The notes under the pieces were generated by a model, which was given only the letters and a program-made list of their open reading frames with translations, searched no databases and was not told the origin of the DNA. DNA of 64,000 nt from Artemia franciscana (Eukaryota > Arthropoda > Branchiopoda > Anostraca > Artemiidae). Both the position numbers and the translations under genes were made by a program. Shown here in pieces: positions 22,458 to 35,597 of the stretch (positions within the stretch are counted from its first letter, which is position 1; every line of letters begins with the position of its first letter). Location of the stretch: positions 52,723,929 to 52,787,928 of the forward strand of contig NC_088867.1 in NCBI RefSeq assembly GCF_032884065.1, in the 5' to 3' direction.

Positions 22458-22838
22458 TTAGGCCTTTGCCGGTTTTTCAGTCTTCTTTGGTAGAAGGACT
22501 GCTTGAATATTGGGCAAAACGCCTCCTTGGGCAATGGTAACCCCCGACAGTAGCTTGTTGAGTTCTTCATCGTTTCTAATGGCTAGCTGAAGGTGACGAG
22601 GAATGATACGAGTTTTTTTGTTATCTCGTGCAGCATTACCAGCAAGCTCAAGGACCTCAGCAGCCAAATACTCCATCACCGCTGCAAGGTAAACGGGTGC
22701 CCCTGCACCAACTCGCTCTGCATAGTTGCCCTTTCTCAGAAGACGGTGGATCCTTCCCACTGGGAATTGGAGACCTGCCCTGTTTGAACGGGACTTTGCC
22801 TTTCCCTTCACTTTTCCACCTTTTCCTCTTCCTGACAT
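22458..22838 (-). CDS. Histone H2A, unit 2
   Basis: Encodes the same 126-residue protein as the copy at 14412-14792, from [15 protein letters not shown] to the KKTEKPAKA end. It has the same upstream in-frame ATG, which I reject as start for the same reason. It is intact, with its TATA element, its divergent partner H2B and its stem-loop in place. The unit 1 and unit 2 genes are the only two complete H2A genes in the window, since the other two copies are frameshifted and truncated. Confidence 0.98.
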   Translation of the reverse strand: MSGRGKGGKVKGKAKSRSNRAGLQFPVGRIHRLLRKGNYAERVGAGAPVYLAAVMEYLAAEVLELAGNAARDNKKTRIIPRHLQLAIRNDEELNKLLSGVTIAQGGVLPNIQAVLLPKKTEKPAKA

Positions 22839-23056
22839 GGTTTCTAGGTTACAAAATTCACTTGGACTCTTCTTGATCACGAACAAATTGAAAATGATGG
22901 CTATTCTTGAAAGCGCAAACAATTTATACTCCGGCCAGCGAACTGAGTTCCTCTGACGAAAGAATTCTGCGCGAACTGTAGTTGGTATATAAGCGGGTCA
23001 AATTTTGTAAACGCTATTCATTTGACAATTGGATTTCGTTAAGGCATCTGTTAACC
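22839..23056. promoter_or_regulatory. Divergent H2A/H2B promoter, unit 2
   Basis: 218 bp, the same length and the same TATA positions as in unit 1 (tatataag at 22986 for H2B). Confidence 0.85.
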
Positions 23057-23428
23057 ATGGCTCCAAAAACTTCAGGAAAAGCAGCAAAGAAAGCTGGTAA
23101 GGCGCAGAAAAATATCAGTAAAACTGATAAGAAAAGGAAACGAAAGAGGAAGGAAAGCTACGCCATTTACATTTACAAAGTTCTCAAGCAAGTGCATCCC
23201 GACACTGGTGTTTCTAGCAAGGCAATGAGCATCATGAATAGCTTTGTCAATGACATCTTTGAAAGGATTGCTGCAGAAGCCTCTCGTCTAGCTCACTACA
23301 ACAAGAGGTCCACCATCACTAGCAGAGAGGTTCAAACTGCTGTGAGGCTGCTCCTACCCGGAGAACTTGCCAAGCACGCTGTTAGTGAAGGCACTAAAGC
23401 TGTAACAAAATACACAAGCTCCAAATAA
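23057..23428 (+). CDS. Histone H2B, unit 2
   Basis: Intact 123-residue H2B, the same protein as at 15011-15382. The start at [17 protein letters not shown] is preceded by aacc, giving a good animal initiation context (aaccatgg, with G at +4). The basic tail, the complete histone fold and the C-terminal AVTKYTSSK are all present. The distance to the H2A start is again 218 bp, so promoter and genes move as one block during array turnover. Confidence 0.98.
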   Translation: MAPKTSGKAAKKAGKAQKNISKTDKKRKRKRKESYAIYIYKVLKQVHPDTGVSSKAMSIMNSFVNDIFERIAAEASRLAHYNKRSTITSREVQTAVRLLLPGELAKHAVSEGTKAVTKYTSSK

Positions 23429-23477
23429 GGGGGTTTCCCCCGTCTATTAGCGCTCAATCAGCCGGACCCTCCCAAAC

Positions 23478-23493
23478 AGCCCTTTTAAGGGCT
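23478..23493 (+). terminator. Histone 3' stem-loop, H2B unit 2
   Basis: agcccttttaagggct, same distance from the stop as in unit 1. Confidence 0.93.
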
Positions 23494-24332
23494 AACACCT
23501 TATTTCAAATGCTCTACTCTCAAATTGCTTTCATTACTCCTGGCTTTGATTTGCGAAATCTTGGGTAAACAAGAACCCATACTAAACAAACCACAATTCA
23601 AAATAATAAAAAGGCTCCCTGTTTGAAGGCAGGTCTCAATTTGCTTGTTGTATAGAAAGTAATATCTATCGGCGAATAGTTAAAGAGAATAGAAAAGGGG
23701 GCCTCGACTTTTTCATGAAATTCCATTGAAAGCATTTTTAAAGGTCAATGGGCCCCATTGGGAGCTGCTCATTTTTTTGGGTTTATTAGGCTGGCCTAAA
23801 TAGGCATTTTGCGTGTTTCCTTTTCATTAGATGTTTTGGATCTTGTTGAATGCCAAGCTGAATTCATGATTCATTTTTACAATAATTTGACGTATATCTG
23901 AAATAATTTCGACCTTTTTTTTTTTGGTTATTTTGCCCATGGTGTTTTTTTGGTTTTGTTTTCTATGTCCGTTGATTTTGAATTAAAATCGGATAGTTGT
24001 GGGCATCAAGCCATGGCCAATTGTAGAAAAAGCCAAGAGAGATGGTCCGATTGAGTGAGAGGCAAATCTGACATTAGCCCTCTTATTAGGATTGTATAAA
24101 AATGAGTCTGTTCATTTTTTGGGGGGTATTTTTGGATTTATTAGACTGGCCTAAATTGGCTTTTTGTCTCTTTCACTTTTCATTAGATAATTCGGATCTT
24201 GTTTAATGCCACGCCGAATCTTATAAATGATTTTTGAAATAATTATGCCTCCTTGAGTCATACCTTTCCTTTTTTTTCACCGAACACTACGCTGTTTAAC
24301 GTAATTTCGCCTGTTTGTTTAATCCATCTAGT

Positions 24333-24348
24333 GGCCCTTAAAAGGGCC
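24333..24348 (-). terminator. Histone 3' stem-loop, H3 unit 2
   Basis: ggcccttttaagggcc on the minus strand. Intact although the coding frame of this H3 copy is broken. Confidence 0.92.
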
Positions 24349-24383
24349 GTTGGTTAAGATGCAGTTGCGGTGAACTAGGGTAC

Positions 24384-25303
<920 letters not shown>

Positions 25304-25333
25304 TGGTCCCCCTGAACTGTCCCCCTACCCAAC

Positions 25334-25349
25334 GGCCTTTTTAAAGGCC
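25334..25349 (+). terminator. Histone 3' stem-loop, H4 unit 2
   Basis: ggcctttttaaaggcc, the H4-specific version of the stem. Confidence 0.9.
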
Positions 25350-26625
25350 ACCAAACCTTTTAAACACTTTTTAGCTCAGGTTTTGAGCCTTTTCTTTATT
25401 GTGCCTTTAAAATGTCGGTAAATACTTTCCTTTTCTTTTTTCGTCTCAGGTATAATATGTGATTAGAAATATGCAAACAAATTTTCCATTACTATTTTAC
25501 TTTATTTAGCTTTTCCTTGCATATTTTTGAATAAAGTTGCGTATTCAAACCATGGAATTATTCAAAGAAATAATTGCTGCTATTTAACTGCACAAGCCCA
25601 TTCTTTCATGTTTGAATGAAGATAGTAGGAACGGAGGAAAATGTGTTCCTACTCTTGCTAAATTGCCGCTAGACCATACAATTTGGACAAAAGTATTGCA
25701 TTAGTTATTTGCAGTTAATAAACAAGTATGAAAAGCTGGCAAAATTTTAGCTAGCAAATGAATTTCCTTGTAAACTGACTCTGAGAATGAAGCCCAAAAT
25801 CATGAGTTTCAAACTACAACAAAAGGCATTCGACTGTCTTTAATTTTAGATGTCGGAAAATAACAGCAAATTGACTTTTAGCTGGTATTCATTTCAATGC
25901 TTTTCTTTTAATGCATTTCAATGCTAAGCATTTAACAAACTAGTTTGTTGCAACGCTGCTTTTGGTTTTTTAAAATACAAGACGCCATAAACCTATAAAA
26001 GTGAGTTTATTTGTGATTATATAGTAACAATTTGTTGCGGTTTTTTTTTTTTTTTTTTCATTTATTTATTTATGATTTATAATGTTGTTTTTTTTAAGCA
26101 AAACTTGAAAATATACTGTAGAAAGGGACATTTTCCCCGTTTAAAACAATTCCTTTATCAGTGGAACGTAAATTAAAACTTTCAGATAGCCTGAGATCGA
26201 AACAAATAAAAGTGGGTTTATTTGTGATTATATGGCAACAATTCGTTATGTGTTTTTAACTTTTGCAAACAATTTTTGCCATTTGTGTTTTAATCTTTTA
26301 TGTTTTGTTTTTTTTTGTTTTTTTTTTATTTATGATTTCTAATGTTTGTTTTTAAGCAAAACTTGAAATTTATACGGTAGAGAGGAACATTTTTCTCGTT
26401 TAAAACAATTCCTTTTTTGTGTAGAACAAATATTAAACTTTCAGATATCCTGGGATCGAAACAAATAAATGCAGTTTGCTTCAACTTTGCCCCCCCCCCC
26501 CCCCCCTGCATCTCAAAAATATTGTAACACTATTTTTATCTTTTCAAATATAATGCTGAAATAAAGTAAAATTTATTTTTATTACAATGGAAATTTGAAA
26601 ATACAAGCCTCAAAGTTTCAATATT
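25350..26625. other. H4-H1 spacer, unit 2, running into the gap
   Basis: Same AT-rich spacer as in units 1 and 3, including the two related segments and the C-run (about 26490-26506, longer than in the others). It contains the 50-bp stretch that unit 1 lacks (near 26250-26300). H1 should follow but is lost in the gap. Confidence 0.75.
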
Positions 26626-26725
26626 NNNNNNNNNNNNNNNNNNNNNNNNNNNNNNNNNNNNNNNNNNNNNNNNNNNNNNNNNNNNNNNNNNNNNNNNNNN
26701 NNNNNNNNNNNNNNNNNNNNNNNNN
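26626..26725. other. Assembly gap of exactly 100 N
   Basis: The sequence before the gap matches unit 3 up to 32027, and after it matches 34254 onward. If unit 2 is like unit 3, about 2.2 kb is missing, including a complete H1 gene with promoter, its stem-loop and a tRNA-like segment. More units may be collapsed here. The round number shows a placeholder of unknown size. Confidence 0.95.
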
Positions 26726-27137
26726 TATATCATTCAAAGATAATAACAGATTAAAAATAACAAAGTGTAAATCGTTAGAGTTGAGGTGTCATTCCAGCTA
26801 GACTTATAAATACTAGTACTATTTTACAGGAAAATAAACACAAATATAAATAGTTTTCGCTTAATTTCTTTTTTTCAAATCTTCGACAAAAAAGAAAAGG
26901 CTTGATACAAAAAGTTTAGACTCTAAAAATGTCTGTTGGTGTTGGTAATGTTTTGTTATTTGACAATACAACACATGAATCGCAATCTTTGCGAAAACAA
27001 AAAAGAAGGACCACAGATTACCTATAAATGACTCGCTAGGCCTCTGAGCACAAATTGTTCGCCCAGGTAGAGCGGTTTCCCTGAATATACGTTAGAAGAT
27101 AGTCTTTGATTAAAGTCCAGTTGTTTTTCGCGGCGCT

Positions 27138-27166
27138 ACTACTTTACTCTACTACTTTACTTACTC
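27138..27166. other. 5S-deletion junction with 29-bp filler, unit 3
   Basis: After the gcggcgct block the spacer jumps over the equivalent of 12025-13733, including the 5S gene. A 29-bp stretch made of ctactttact-like repeats fills the joint. The same filler occurs in unit 4 (34659-34687). Confidence 0.85.
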
Positions 27167-27398
27167 TACTTCAATTAAGTAGAAGATCTGTTTTGCAAGG
27201 TTTTACTTTTATAACACACATATTTTTTAAAGGTCATCAAAGGTCAGGGCCCTCTAGAGGGAGAAGGAGTGGAGGTAGTTGCTTCAAAATACCTTCCCAA
27301 GACATACTTTAGTCTGTAGATTCATCCCTGAAAGTTTCATTTTTCCTAACCTAAGCCCTTTCTGAGATAGCAAGAAGTCAATTAACAAGAATTTTACC
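27167..27398. mobile_element. Right part of the MITE-like element, unit 3
   Basis: Corresponds to 13734-13964; the left arm is removed by the 5S deletion. Followed by the usual T-rich tract. Confidence 0.65.
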
Positions 27399-27789
27399 TT
27401 CGGTTTTTTTTTTTTGTTTTTTTTTTTTTTTTTAACAAACCTTTATTCCTTCTAAAAAAAAATGACAAGCCCCCCAAAATGTTTTCTACCTTTGAGATGA
27501 CTACCCTATGGCTTCCCTAGGCTAGTTTAGATCAGCTGAATTAGAGGGTCTTTGAAACTTTATTAATTGTAACAAAATGGTTTAGCCTCAAATATATGTT
27601 TAGATTTTGTTGGGGGTAAAAAACTTAACGATTTTTAAGGAAAATATCTCCTCAGCCTCCGGTAAATTTCTTGCCCTTTGTTACTAGATAAATGTGAAAG
27701 TTTTCCTTTTCACATTCAGCATCCTTAATTTCATAGCTTTTATCTCTCCGGGAGTGGTTACATGCTATAGAGTGATTCAATTAATTTGT

Positions 27790-27805
27790 AGCCCTTAAAA
27801 GGGCT
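27790..27805 (-). terminator. Histone 3' stem-loop, H2A unit 3
   Basis: agcccttttaagggct on the minus strand. Confidence 0.92.
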
Positions 27806-27850
27806 GTTGGTTAATTTAGGGTAGGTCTTGGAGCTAAAAATTCGATTCAT

Positions 27851-28240
<390 letters not shown>

Positions 28241-28463
28241 GGTTTCTAGGTTACAAAATTCACTTGGACCTCTTCTTGATCACGAACAAATTGAAAATGA
28301 TGGCTATTCTTGAAAGCGCAAAACAATTTATACTCTCCGGCCAGCGAAACTGAGTTCCTCTGACGAAAGAATTCTGCGCGAACTGTAGTTGGTATATAAG
28401 CGGGTCAAATTTTGTAAACGCTATTCATTTGACAATTGGATTTCGTTAAGGCATCTGTTAACC
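28241..28463. promoter_or_regulatory. Divergent H2A/H2B promoter, unit 3
   Basis: 223 bp, five longer than in units 1 and 2. The extra bases are on the H2A side (for example cttggacc and gcgaaac), again single-base run extensions. The H2B TATA element is unchanged. Confidence 0.8.
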
Positions 28464-28835
28464 ATGGCTCCAAAAACTTCAGGAAAAGCAGCAAAGAAAG
28501 CTGGTAAGGCGCAGAAAAATATCAGTAAAACTGATAAGAAAAGGAAACGAAAGAGGAAGGAAAGCTACGCCATTTACATTTACAAAGTTCTCAAGCAAGT
28601 GCATCCCGACACTGGTGTTTCTAGCAAGGCAATGAGCATCATGAATAGCTTTGTCAATGACATCTTTGAAAGGATTGCTGCAGAAGCCTCTCGTCTAGCT
28701 CACTACAACAAGAGGTCCACCATCACTAGCAGAGAGGTTCAAACTGCTGTGAGGCTGCTCCTACCCGGAGAACTTGCCAAGCACGCTGTTAGTGAAGGCA
28801 CTAAAGCTGTAACAAAATACACAAGCTCCAAATAA
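28464..28835 (+). CDS. Histone H2B, unit 3
   Basis: Intact 123-residue H2B, the same protein as units 1 and 2. From here to the end of unit 3 the sequence is again free of the small insertions that damage the H2A side. It carries the [10 protein letters not shown] tail, the full histone fold and the C-terminal KYTSSK. It shares its divergent promoter with the frameshifted H2A at 27851-28240. Confidence 0.98.
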   Translation: MAPKTSGKAAKKAGKAQKNISKTDKKRKRKRKESYAIYIYKVLKQVHPDTGVSSKAMSIMNSFVNDIFERIAAEASRLAHYNKRSTITSREVQTAVRLLLPGELAKHAVSEGTKAVTKYTSSK

Positions 28836-28884
28836 GGGGGTTTCCCCCGTCTATTAGCGCTCAATCAGCCGGACCCTCCCAAAC

Positions 28885-28900
28885 AGCCCTTTTAAGGGCT
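28885..28900 (+). terminator. Histone 3' stem-loop, H2B unit 3
   Basis: agcccttttaagggct. Confidence 0.93.
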
Positions 28901-29740
28901 AACACCTTATTTCAAATGCTCTACTCTCAAATTGCTTTCATTACTCCTGGCTTTGATTTGCGAAATCTTGGGTAAACAAGAACCCATACTAAACAAACCA
29001 CAATTCAAAATAATAAAAAGGCTCCCTGTTTTGAAGGCAGGTCTCAATTTGCTTGTTGTATAGAAAGTAATATCTATCGGCGAATAGTTAAAGAGAATAG
29101 AAAAGGGGGCCTCGACTTTTTCATGAAATTCCATTGAAAGCATTTTTAAAGGTCAATGGGCCCCATTGGGAGCTGCTCATTTTTTTGGGTTTATTAGGCT
29201 GGCCTAAATAGGCATTTTGCGTGTTTCCTTTTCATTAGATGTTTTGGATCTTGTTGAATGCCAAGCTGAATTCATGATTCATTTTTACAATAATTTGACG
29301 TATATCTGAAATAATTTCGACCTTTTTTTTTTTGGTTATTTTGCCCATGGTGTTTTTTTGGTTTTGTTTTCTATGTCCGTTGATTTTGAATTAAAATCGG
29401 ATAGTTGTGGGCATCAAGCCATGGCCAATTGTAGAAAAAGCCAAGAGAGATGGTCCGATTGAGTGAGAGGCAAATCTGACATTAGCCCTCTTATTAGGAT
29501 TGTATAAAAATGAGTCTGTTCATTTTTTGGGGGGTATTTTTGGATTTATTAGACTGGCCTAAATTGGCTTTTTGTCTCTTTCACTTTTCATTAGATAATT
29601 CGGATCTTGTTTAATGCCACGCCGAATCTTATAAATGATTTTTGAAATAATTATGCCTCCTTGAGTCATACCTTTCCTTTTTTTTCACCGAACACTACGC
29701 TGTTTAACGTAATTTCGCCTGTTTGTTTAATCCATCTAGT

Positions 29741-29756
29741 GGCCCTTAAAAGGGCC
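29741..29756 (-). terminator. Histone 3' stem-loop, H3 unit 3
   Basis: ggcccttttaagggcc on the minus strand. Confidence 0.93.
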
Positions 29757-29791
29757 GTTGGTTAAGATGCAGTTGCGGTGAACTAGGGTAC

Positions 29792-30712
<921 letters not shown>

Positions 30713-30742
30713 TGGTCCCCCTGAACTGTCCCCCTACCCAAC

Positions 30743-30758
30743 GGCCTTTTTAAAGGCC
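30743..30758 (+). terminator. Histone 3' stem-loop, H4 unit 3
   Basis: ggcctttttaaaggcc. Confidence 0.9.
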
Positions 30759-32996
30759 ACCAAACCTTTTAAACACTTTTTAGCTCAGGTTTTTGAGCCT
30801 TTTCTTTATTGTGCCTTTAAAATGTCGGTAAATACTTTCCTTTTCTTTTTTCGTCTCAGGTATAATATGTGATTAGAAATATGCAAACAAATTTTCCATT
30901 ACTATTTTACTTTATTTAGCTTTTCCTTGCATATTTTTGAATAAAGTTGCGTATTCAAACCATGGAATTATTCAAAGAAATAATTGCTGCTATTTAACTG
31001 CACAAGCCCATTCTTTCATGTTTGAATGAAGATAGTAGGAACGGAGGAAAATGTGTTCCTACTCTTGCTAAATTGCCGCTAGACCATACAATTTGGACAA
31101 AAGTATTGCATTAGTTATTTGCAGTTAATAAACAAGTATGAAAAGCTGGCAAAATTTTAGCTAGCAAATGAATTTCCTTGTAAACTGACTCTGAGAATGA
31201 AGCCCAAAATCATGAGTTTCAAACTACAACAAAAGGCATTCGACTGTCTTTAATTTTAGATGTCGGAAAATAACAGCAAATTGACTTTTAGCTGGTATTC
31301 ATTTCAATGCTTTTCTTTTAATGCATTTCAATGCTAAGCATTTAACAAACTAGTTTGTTGCAACGCTGCTTTTGGTTTTTTAAAATACAAGACGCCATAA
31401 ACCTATAAAAGTGAGTTTATTTGTGATTATATATTAACAATTTGTTGCGGTTTTTTTTTTTCATTTATTTATTTATGATTTATAATGTTGTTTTTTTTAA
31501 GCAAAACTTGAAAATATACTGTAGAAAGGGACATTTTCCCCGTTTAAAACAATTCCTTTATCAGTGGAACGTAAATTAAAACTTTCAGATAGCCTGAGAT
31601 CGAAACAAATAAAAGTGGGTTTATTTGTGATTATATGGCAACAATTCGTTATGTGTTTTTAACTTTTGCAAACAATTTTTGCCATTTGTGTTTTAATCTT
31701 TTATGTTTTGTTTTTTTTTGTTTTTTTTTTATTTATGATTTCTAATGTTTGTTTTTAAGCAAAACTTGAAATTTATACGGTAGAGAGGAACATTTTTCTC
31801 GTTTAAAACAATTCCTTTTTTGTGTAGAACAAATATTAAACTTTCAGATATCCTGGGATCGAAACAAATAAATGCAGTTTGCTTCAACTTTGCCCCCCCC
31901 CCCCCCCTGCATCTCAAAAATATTGTAACACTATTTTTATCTTTTCAAATATAATGCTGAAATAAAGTAAAATTTATTTTTATTACAATGGAAATTTGAA
32001 AATACAAGCCTCAAAGTTTCAATATTTTGGGCCCTTTGAAATACAAGACTATAAGTAATGAAAGCCTTGGTTTCGAAAAAAAAATGTGTCCGAGTTTTTG
32101 ACTCATCTTTGGTTGAAAACTGTCGTGCTAAAGGGATTCAGATAAAAAAGGGAAAAAAAGAAAAGAAATTAAGAGATGCTTGTTTTTAAAAGCCTTCTTA
32201 TCCTCCTTATATTCTCCCTGTACTACCACTAATAGAGATTTCAATACCAAAATCTAAAAGGCAGACATTCCCTACTTACTTATTCATATAAATATAATGA
32301 TTGTAAATGTGTCAAATACTTTTTTTTTACGATTAGGCTAATTTGTGATTTCTATTGTTCGGTATTAAACAAAATCAAAAATATACTGCAAAGATGGACA
32401 CTCCTCAGGTTACAAGTAGTTTAGTTTTAAGTGGTATGTATATTGAACTTTTATATAGGCTGTGATTAAAACAAATAAAAACGGTTCATTTCCACTACCC
32501 CCCCCCCCCTCCCTCGGCATCTCGAAACCTTACAACGTCATTCTTGTCTTTTTAAATATAATACTAGAATAAAATGAAATTCATTTTCATTGGAATACGA
32601 GTTTGACACTTTGAGCCTCAAATTTAGGTGTCGTTTCTTATTGCTTTATCTTTTGTGTTTTTAGTTGGAGTCTCGGAATTAATTTCAATGCGATTTTGCA
32701 AATACACATGCATGTATGTTACATTGTCTGAAAGCACTTGTACTGGATTTCACTAATAAAAAATAAAAAGTGGACATTGTGGATCTCAATTCCTAGCAAA
32801 AAGGTGTTTATTGACATTGAACACTAGTTTTGACGGATTTCCACTATTCTCTGCCCTTTTGCTGGCAAATTAACATGGATAAGGTAATGAAAAAAATTTC
32901 TATCTATAGAAAAATGAGCTGTCTATCCTTTAGTATAGGTTCCGTTCCTCAAAAGCTTACCCCCTAATCAAAAATTCGAATAAGGTCTTTTCAAAC
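30759..32996. other. H4-H1 spacer, unit 3, complete
   Basis: The only full copy. It contains the two related segments of the other units (about 31400-31640 and 31641-31880), a C-run, and beyond 32028 sequence absent from unit 1. That extra part includes a third, more diverged relative of the segments (about 32320-32590, again with a C-run at 32501-32509). No gene is visible. Confidence 0.75.
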
Positions 32997-33153
32997 AAAC
33001 ACAAGCACGGCCGAATTCCTTAGCTCGCGCACACAGAGAAATGTTAACCCGGGTACGGCGGTTTCCTAAATATAATTGTAAAACTTTGAAAATAAGCCTC
33101 TATTCGATATTTAGTCGCACTAGTGACCAGAGAAAATTAAAGAAGAGTTGAAA
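32997..33153 (+). promoter_or_regulatory. Histone H1 promoter, unit 3
   Basis: AAACACA at 32997-33003 matches the H1-specific box known from animal H1 genes. TATA-like tataat lies at 33071-33076, about 70 bp downstream of it and 80 bp before the ATG. GC-rich islands (acggccgaattcc, gggtacggcgg) lie between. This whole region is missing from unit 1. Confidence 0.7.
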
Positions 33154-33828
33154 ATGTCTGAAATTGAAGCTGAAGTGGCACCAGCATCTGTAGAATCCCA
33201 GAGCATGGCTTCACCAGCCAAGAAGGAAAAGAAAGCAAAGGCTCCAAAACCAGCTAAGGCTGCAAAACCTAAAGGGGATAAAAAGGTCAAGGCACCAGCA
33301 AACCACCCAAAATACACGGAAATGATCACCAAATCCATTGCTGACCTGAAAGAACGTGGGGGATCTAGCCGTCAGGCCATTCTCAAATACATAATGGCCA
33401 ATTTCCAGGTTGGCAATGATGCCAAAGTTGTGAATATGCATCTTAAGCAAGCTTTGAAGCGTTGCCTTGCAAATGGAATTGTTATAAATCCCAAAGGTAC
33501 TGGCGTAACTGGTTCTTTCAAGCTTGCAAAGCCTGTCAAGGCCGAAAATTCCAAGGCTGTAAAGCCTGCCAAGCCCACAGCTAAGAAAACCTTAGTCAAG
33601 AAAACAGTCAAACCTACTGCAGTTAAAAAGTCAACTTCAGGCAAAAAGGCTACCAAGCCAATGGGTGGTAGCAAGAAACCTGTAAAGATTTCCAAGAAAA
33701 CCACTGTTGCCAAAAAAGCAGTGGCAGCAAAGAAATCGACACCCAAGAAGGGGCCGTCAGTCAAGAAAGCTCCCGCCAAGAAAGTGGCATCTAAAAAGTC
33801 AGTAGCTAAGAAACCAGCTAAAAAGTAA
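33154..33828 (+). CDS. Linker histone H1, unit 3
   Basis: A 224-residue H1 starting MSEIEAEVAPASVESQ; the frame extends two codons upstream only through a TTG. It has three parts. Residues 1-50 are an acidic then Lys/Pro/Ala-rich tail. Residues about 51-125 are the globular winged-helix (H15) domain, with HPKYTEMITKSIADLKERGG, SSRQAILKYIMANF, NMHLKQALKRCLANG and the wing GTGVTGSFKLAK. Residues 126-224 are a Lys/Ala/Pro tail with several S/T-P-K and A-K-K repeats ending KKPAKK. It binds linker DNA at the nucleosome entry and exit. It is the only intact H1 in the window, on the same strand as H4, with its own promoter carrying an AAACACA box and a stem-loop after the stop. Confidence 0.97.
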   Translation: MSEIEAEVAPASVESQSMASPAKKEKKAKAPKPAKAAKPKGDKKVKAPANHPKYTEMITKSIADLKERGGSSRQAILKYIMANFQVGNDAKVVNMHLKQALKRCLANGIVINPKGTGVTGSFKLAKPVKAENSKAVKPAKPTAKKTLVKKTVKPTAVKKSTSGKKATKPMGGSKKPVKISKKTTVAKKAVAAKKSTPKKGPSVKKAPAKKVASKKSVAKKPAKK

Positions 33829-33860
33829 TGTGCGCAATAAGTTATCCTGCAGTATCAAAC

Positions 33861-33876
33861 AGCCCTTTTCAGGGCT
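33861..33876 (+). terminator. Histone 3' stem-loop, H1 unit 3
   Basis: agcccttttcagggct, with the H1-specific C at the loop end. Confidence 0.9.
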
Positions 33877-34161
33877 ATCAAAGCAAATGCTCGAAATTTT
33901 CTGTTCCGAAAGTTATAATGCTGTAAATTTCCAATTTTGACTCTCTACTTTTCCCTTTCAAGTATAATCCAGCTGTTGTTTGAGCCCAAAAATGCATTGC
34001 ATAATATTTACTTTTGCATTCTAGTGCTATTGCTGTCTAAAAAAAAAACAAAAAAAAAAAAACGAAAAACAACCCTATATTAAAGACTAGATTTGACGGC
34101 TGGCTCGTAAGGTTCAAGCTTGATATTAAAGTGCTCACATTGATAAATATACAAATATATC

Positions 34162-34228
34162 GCCATAGCCGAATGGGCAGAGCGGCGCCTTCAAATTGCG
34201 GGAGCGGAGTTTCCATTCCCGACTAGGC
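34162..34228 (+). other. tRNA-like segment, unit 4, B box changed
   Basis: Same 67-bp segment as in units 1 and 2, but ggagttt replaces ggaggtt, so the first G of the B-box GGTTC is lost. Lack of conservation at this position argues against a needed tRNA. Confidence 0.5.
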
Positions 34229-34658
34229 TGATCAGTCATAACTAATATGATTATATCATTCAAAGATAATAACAGATTAAAAATAACAAAGTGTAAATCG
34301 TTAGAGTTGAGGTGTCATTCCAGCTAGACTTATAAATACTAGTACTATTTTACAGGAAAATAACACAAATATAAATAGTTTCGCTTAATTTCTTTTTTTC
34401 AAATCTTCGACAAAAAAGAAAAGGCTTGATACAAAAAGTTTAGACTCTAAAAATGTCTGTTGGTGTTGGTAATGTTTTGTTATTTGACAATACAACACAT
34501 GAATCGCAATCTTTGCGAAAACAAAAAAGAAGGACCACAGATTACCTATAAATGACTCGCTAGGCCTCTGAGCACAAATTGTTCGCCCAGGTAGAGCGGT
34601 TCCCTGAATATACGTTAGAAGATAGTCTTTGATTAAAGTCAGTTGTTTTCGCGGCGCT

Positions 34659-34687
34659 ACTACTTTACTCTACTACTTTACTTACTC
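34659..34687. other. 5S-deletion junction with 29-bp filler, unit 4
   Basis: Identical to the joint in unit 3 (27138-27166), on both sides and in the filler. Confidence 0.85.
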
Positions 34688-34918
34688 TACTTCAATTAAG
34701 TAGAAGATCTGTTTTGCAAGGTTTTACTTTTATAACACACATATTTTTAAAGGTCATCAAAGGTCAGGGCCCTCTAGAGGGAGAAGGAGTGGAGGTAGTT
34801 GCTTCAAAATACCTTCCCAAGACATACTTTAGTCTGTAGATTCATCCCTGAAAGTTTCATTTTTCCTAACCTAAGCCCTTTCTGAGATAGCAAGAAGTCA
34901 ATTAACAAGAATTTTACC
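34688..34918. mobile_element. Right part of the MITE-like element, unit 4
   Basis: Corresponds to 13734-13964; the left arm is lost with the 5S segment. Confidence 0.65.
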
Positions 34919-35303
34919 TTCGGTTTTTTTTTTTGTTTTTTTTTTTTTTTTTAACAAACCTTTATTCCTTCTAAAAAAAAATGACAAGCCCCCCAAAATG
35001 TTTCTACCTTTGAGATGACTACCCTATGGCTTCCTAGGCTAGTTTAGATCAGCTGAATTAGAGGGTCTTTGAAACTTTATTAATTGTAACAAAATGGTTT
35101 AGCCTCAAATATATGTTTAGATTTTGTTGGGGGTAAAACTTAACGATTTTTAAGGAAAATATCTCCTCAGCCTCCGGTAAATTCTTGCCCTTTGTTACTA
35201 GATAAATGTGAAAGTTTTCCTTTTCACATTCAGCATCCTTAATTTCATAGCTTTTATCTCTCCGGGAGTGGTTACATGCTATAGAGTGATTCAATTAATT
35301 TGT

Positions 35304-35319
35304 AGCCCTTAAAAGGGCT
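35304..35319 (-). terminator. Histone 3' stem-loop, truncated H2A unit 4
   Basis: agcccttttaagggct on the minus strand, intact after a truncated gene. Confidence 0.92.
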
Positions 35320-35363
35320 GTTGGTTAATTTAGGGTAGGTCTTGGAGCTAAAATTCGATTCAT

Positions 35364-35597
35364 TTAGGCCTTTGCCGGTTTTTCAGTCTTCTTTGGTAGA
35401 AGGACTGCTTGAATATTGGGCAAAACGCCTCCTTGGGCAATGGTAACCCCCGACAGTAGCTTGTTGAGTTCTTCATCGTTTCTAATGGCTAGCTGAAGGT
35501 GACGAGGAATGATACGAGTTTTTTTGTTATCTCGTGCAGCATTACCAGCAAGCTCAAGGACCTCAGCAGCCAAATACTCCATCACCGCTGCAAGGTG
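35364..35597 (-). pseudogene. Histone H2A, unit 4, 5' end cut off at the array edge
   Basis: Carries the last 76 or so codons of H2A, from [10 protein letters not shown] (about residue 52) to the normal KPAKA end, with no mutation. The first 50 codons, the promoter and the divergent H2B are missing. At 35598 the sequence changes to unrelated AT-rich DNA. An in-frame ATG remains at residue 55, but without a promoter and without the first part of the histone fold this is a 5'-truncated pseudogene. It marks the right end of the array. Confidence 0.93.
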
